Origin: Ilex aquifolium
Taxonomy: Eukaryota; Streptophyta; Magnoliopsida; Aquifoliales; Aquifoliaceae
Length of the DNA stretch: 64,000 nucleotides
Direction: 5' to 3'
Assembly (NCBI GenBank): GCA_951799425.1
Contig: OX637398.1
Coordinates: 17,370,270-17,434,269 of the forward strand
The stretch's first letter is position 1. Each line of letters opens with the position of its first letter. The notes under the pieces were generated by a model, which saw nothing but the letters and a program-made list of their open reading frames with translations, was not told the DNA's origin and did not search any database. This document shows, in pieces, positions 61,201 through 64,000 of the stretch. A program made the position numbers and the translations under genes.

Positions 61201-62164
61201 ATTATTTTTATAGGGGTATTATGGTCTAACAAAAGTTTTTCACTTTATAGATAAAGCACAATAATTTCATTTAGTTCACATTTATATCAGGCAACAATGG
61301 CAGCATTTCTACCTTTAGATTCACCCCCAAATCTGATTGTGTAGTTCTACAATTGTTATTTCATTAAACCATAAACTACAATTTTCACACAGATCCTGAA
61401 CTCCATCCAACTCAACAATTACTTCCAAAACAGTATTCAAAACTCCCAATTAATCATTCTAATACTTCAATGTTTGAACTCCACCAATGTATGAAAAATT
61501 TGTAGTCAATCAATATGCATAGCGAGTTCCAAACACTTACCTCAATAAAATCCGAGAGAAAGCAAGATGGGGTAATCTTGGGCGGCTTGTAAAACGCGAG
61601 CCTCACCAACTCCCTCAACTTTTCCGGCGACTGCGCCAACAGAATACTGACAGCCTCCTCCACACTCTTCACCCTGAACATCCCCTCCTCCAAATCCTTC
61701 TCCTCCGCGCACACCCCGGCACAACCTATCACCACCCTCTCCACCGCCTCTGGAAACTGCGCCGCCAGACTATACCCAACAAACCCACCGTAGCTCAGCC
61801 CCGCCACATTCATTCTTTTTACATCATGGGCCTCCATCGTCCTCTTCACGCACTGAGCTTGAAACGACTCTGTCCGGTCCGGCTTTGTGGTGTACGATTC
61901 GCCGAAAAAGAGTAAGTCCGGTACATAGACGTTGAACTTGGAGACTAGTGGGGAAATGAACTCGTTCCATTGCCACATTGCGTTGGCTCCGAAGCCATGG
62001 ATGAGAAGCAAGGTGGGTTTGTTGTGGTTGTGGGTTTTCGGGACCCAGCAGTGCATGACCGTGCCGTCGCCGAGGTTGGTGGTCGACGATCTCAGTCCGG
62101 CGTAGGTGAAGGAGTATTTGTAGCACGAGTCTCGCGATGCTGTGAAGCTGAAACACTTGGCCAT
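58211..62164 (-). CDS. Alpha/beta hydrolase superfamily protein, 315 aa, four exons
   Basis: A soluble alpha/beta-fold serine hydrolase of unknown substrate. Exons (minus): 61541-62164, 58791-58883, 58606-58673 and 58211-58373, total 948 bp in one frame. Introns are 2657, 117 and 232 bp, all GT-AG. The ATG at 62164 starts MAKCFSFTASRDSCYKYSFT, as in the Arabidopsis AT2G18360/AT4G36610-type proteins of about 310 residues known to me. Motifs: oxyanion HGFG (56-59), nucleophile elbow GLSYG with Ser124, acid Asp249 in WGEHD, and His278 in KKAGHAI: a complete triad. No signal peptide or membrane segment is evident. The short exons were found by splice phase and family similarity (VMCTTYIQERTELIEALHKD, PTLIIWGEHDQIFPLELAHR, HLGESAELVIIKKAGHAINM). 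Exon 1 is much GC-richer than its surroundings. It is the only gene in the window that looks functional. Confidence 0.93.
58884..61540 (-). other. Intron 1 of the hydrolase gene (2657 bp)
   Basis: Donor GTAAGT at 61540 and acceptor GGGGCAG before 58883. AT-rich, and much longer than the other introns. It contains a 2 x 90-bp tandem duplication (61044-61222) and, near 59760-59800, words (CACACCTACATTGCGCGTGA) that may be the edge of an old repeat. No coding domain is seen inside. Confidence 0.8.
61044..61222. repeat. Tandem duplication within intron 1, unit about 90 bp
   Basis: GATATTTAATTGGTTTTGGG and GATATTTAATTGATATTGAG begin matching stretches that continue through TAATTAAATATATAAT, TTGTCTTTAAT and TTTTTATAGGGGTAT. 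Confidence 0.8.
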
Positions 62165-62256
62165 TGGCTGACAATTGATCTTCTGATGGAGATAAAAAAA
62201 GTGAGGAATTGGGTCTGATGAATAATTATTAATTAGAAAATAAGAAGATAATAATA

Positions 62257-62264
62257 AATTTATA
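62257..62264 (-). promoter_or_regulatory. Candidate TATA box of the hydrolase gene
   Basis: TATAAATT on the minus strand, about 95 bp before the start codon, in the range for a plant gene with a short 5' UTR. AT-rich context makes chance likely enough to keep this tentative. Confidence 0.4.
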
Positions 62265-62334
62265 CACCTGAAAAAAAAAAAGAATAATGGTCCAGTTTTG
62301 CCAAAATTATAGTCTTTTTTTGATCAATGAAACT

Positions 62335-62452
62335 TACAAACCACTCACACTCCGCAATAGCTGACCAGGTGAGGGCCAAAATTATAGTCCAGTTTGACGT
62401 CTGTGGCTACCTACCGTAGTCTTGTCCGTAGATTATTAGTAGGTAGTTGTAG
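62335..62452. repeat. Promoter-proximal copy of a direct duplication
   Basis: ACAAACCACTCACACTCCGC onward through GTTTGACGTCTGTGGCTACC to AGGTAGTTGT. The same block occurs at 62991-63099 with a few changes; this copy has a short extra segment after CTACCGTAG (CTTGTCCGTAG). Confidence 0.93.
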
Positions 62453-62982
62453 AAAATTTCAACTACACTCTCTCTAGTTTACCATATATTCAATGACACT
62501 TCTTCTATTTTTTGAATCTTCAATGACACCCCTTGTCAGATTAAAAATAGTAACTAGAATGCAATTTTAATCGACTCGAAAGAGAATTTTAATCGCCGCT
62601 AACAACTCGGGTAGAGTTCAAATCGACTCAAATTTTAATATGTAAAAAATAAATTTTAATAGGCTCGAATTTTAATACGTTAAAAAAAAAAATTTTATTC
62701 AGGTTCAATCGAATTTTAATTGGTTCAAATTTTAATATGTAGAAAAATAAATTTTAATCAGCTCGAATTTTAATAAAATTTTATGTAGAAAAATTACTTG
62801 AGGTTTATGTACGAGCATTTTTGGTATTTTACATTTTTTTTTTTTGTTAGAAATTGTAGTTTAATGGTAAGGGGTGTTAGTGATGTTTAATATAAACTAG
62901 AAGGGATGTCAGTGATATTTTTAATAATAGAGAAAGTGTCTTTGAAGATATAATAAACTAGGAAGGGTGTAGTTGAAATTTT
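62453..62982. mobile_element. TIR element (about 530 bp) between the two duplicate blocks
   Basis: AAAATTTCAACTACACTC at the left edge has its complement GAGTGTAGTTGAAATTTT (as GGGTGTAGTTGAAATTTT) at 62965-62982. The inverted similarity covers about 85 bp, including TAGTTTA, TTCAATGACACTT and TTTTTAA words. The centre consists of GAATTTTAAT.GGCTCGAATT-type repeats. No coding capacity. Its target duplication cannot be named. Confidence 0.7.
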
Positions 62983-62990
62983 CCCAACCT

Positions 62991-63099
62991 ACAAACCACT
63001 CACACTCCGCAATAGCTGACCAGGTGAGGGCCAAAATTGTAGTCCAGTTTGACGTCTGTGGCTACCTACCGTAGATTATTAGTAGGTAGTTGTGGAAAA
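62991..63099. repeat. Distal copy of the direct duplication
   Basis: Second copy of the block at 62335-62452, about 656 bp further from the gene, in the same orientation. Confidence 0.93.
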
Positions 63100-64000
63100 A
63101 GTTGTGCACATGAGGCTATGTGTAAGACCGTTATTACTGTATGTCTTGGCATGAAGGTTCCAAGTGAGTTACCTACACATTATTTTGTAATGTAATTTAT
63201 TTTTTTATTTTATAAAAATATATTATATGTAAAGTATCATTATTTTAATAACTTATGTAACTTTAAAATTATTATGATCAATGACTGCAGTTTAATAGTT
63301 TAAAATTATACACATTACCTCCTTCTACTTATATACCAAATTGAAATGATTATTTTTATCATCAAAATTAACGGAGAATATGATTTATATGCTCAAAATA
63401 TGTTGTAGGTTAATATTGTCTATGTATCTAAAATGTCCTTTATAATATATGGTATAATACTCAAATAGGTATACTATCAGTCCCAGATCAAAAAGTATGT
63501 CAGAAAAATATAGGTGATTTTCGGCGCCAGATCAAAATCTTACTTGAGAAAAAAAAATTCTCGACATATTTGATTTAAATGTATTGATTTGTTGTCATGT
63601 TCAATTAATTTTATGGTCAAGAGTAAATCAGAATAAAAGTTTGATTTTAAAACGTAGTTATTATGATATTTTTTTAATTCTATTAATGGCATCAATTACT
63701 TCACTTTAATACATAATTATAAAGAAATAATATACATAATTTTAAATGTTAACTAGATAAAATACTTTTATACCAAACCACAAGGGATAAAAAACAATTC
63801 AGCCTAATCTTATTATGACATGAATGACTCAAACACATTTGGACGGATCTGCTTGCTGGAGTATTGTAATTGAATGTCATTATGGTACCGAACTACAGTA
63901 CCATAGCCTTTTTTTTGGGTAATTTCAAGAGTAACCATACGAAATGTCAAAACAATTTTGCTCATGTGGTATGGGCACGATATTAACAGTTTGGGTTTAA
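63100..64000. other. AT-rich sequence, no gene recognised
   Basis: No terminus, repeat or reading frame of note was found to the window end. Confidence 0.5.

Noticed and set aside
61970..62218. Plus-strand 82-codon frame over the hydrolase start
   Set aside because: Antisense shadow of exon 1 of the hydrolase, which has clear catalytic motifs on the other strand.

Overview
This window is flowering-plant (probably eudicot) nuclear DNA. It is AT-rich, its genes have GT-AG introns, it carries fragments of typical plant gene families (UGT85-type glucosyltransferase, beta-1,3-galactosyltransferase, alpha/beta hydrolase), and almost everything else is plant transposable elements and their debris. 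I cannot name the species from the sequence.

Layout. 1-723: LTR-like debris. 724-4325: 5'-truncated, dead L1-type LINE. 4326-4830 and about 6600-10608: degenerate minisatellite arrays built from GTGGTAAT/TTTACCACAATT-like words. The second array is broken by a solo LTR (8083-9744) and two 181-bp MITEs of one family. A UGT85-like fragment lies between the arrays (6060-6275), and the collinear C-terminal part of such a gene lies at 12485-12800, so one glucosyltransferase pseudogene seems to have been split. A full-length 6.7-kb LINE (12836-19540), with a 12-bp target duplication, sits just behind it. About 20700-25383: Ty3/gypsy element of Tat type that has lost its integrase. 25624-38843: a nest in which copia-1 carries a 1.3-kb LTR-like insert in gag and copia-2 in its 3' LTR, and copia-2 carries a 2.2-kb solo LTR in its own 5' LTR. 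40562-41579: a 1-kb foldback structure with internal 239-bp tandem repeats. 43481-43808: two exons of a galactosyltransferase relic. 45312-46101: hAT-like element holding a small polyadenylated retrocopy. 46400-55500: an LTR split by copia-3 (47688-54443, minus strand) and by a 707-bp hAT-like element. 56468-56828: a MITE.

The only gene that looks alive is on the minus strand at 58211-62164. It is a four-exon alpha/beta hydrolase of 315 residues with a complete Ser-Asp-His triad and intact splice sites. Its upstream region holds a TIR element flanked by a direct duplication of about 110-120 bp.

The elements do not form a pathway. The value of the window is its insertion record: many junctions can be read to the base, giving a relative order of events. 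I found no operon, CRISPR array, RNA gene or new molecular system. The least explained structures are the foldback element at 40562-41579, the diverged minisatellite around the UGT fragment, and the 1.3-kb LTR-like insert whose ends are not TG...CA.
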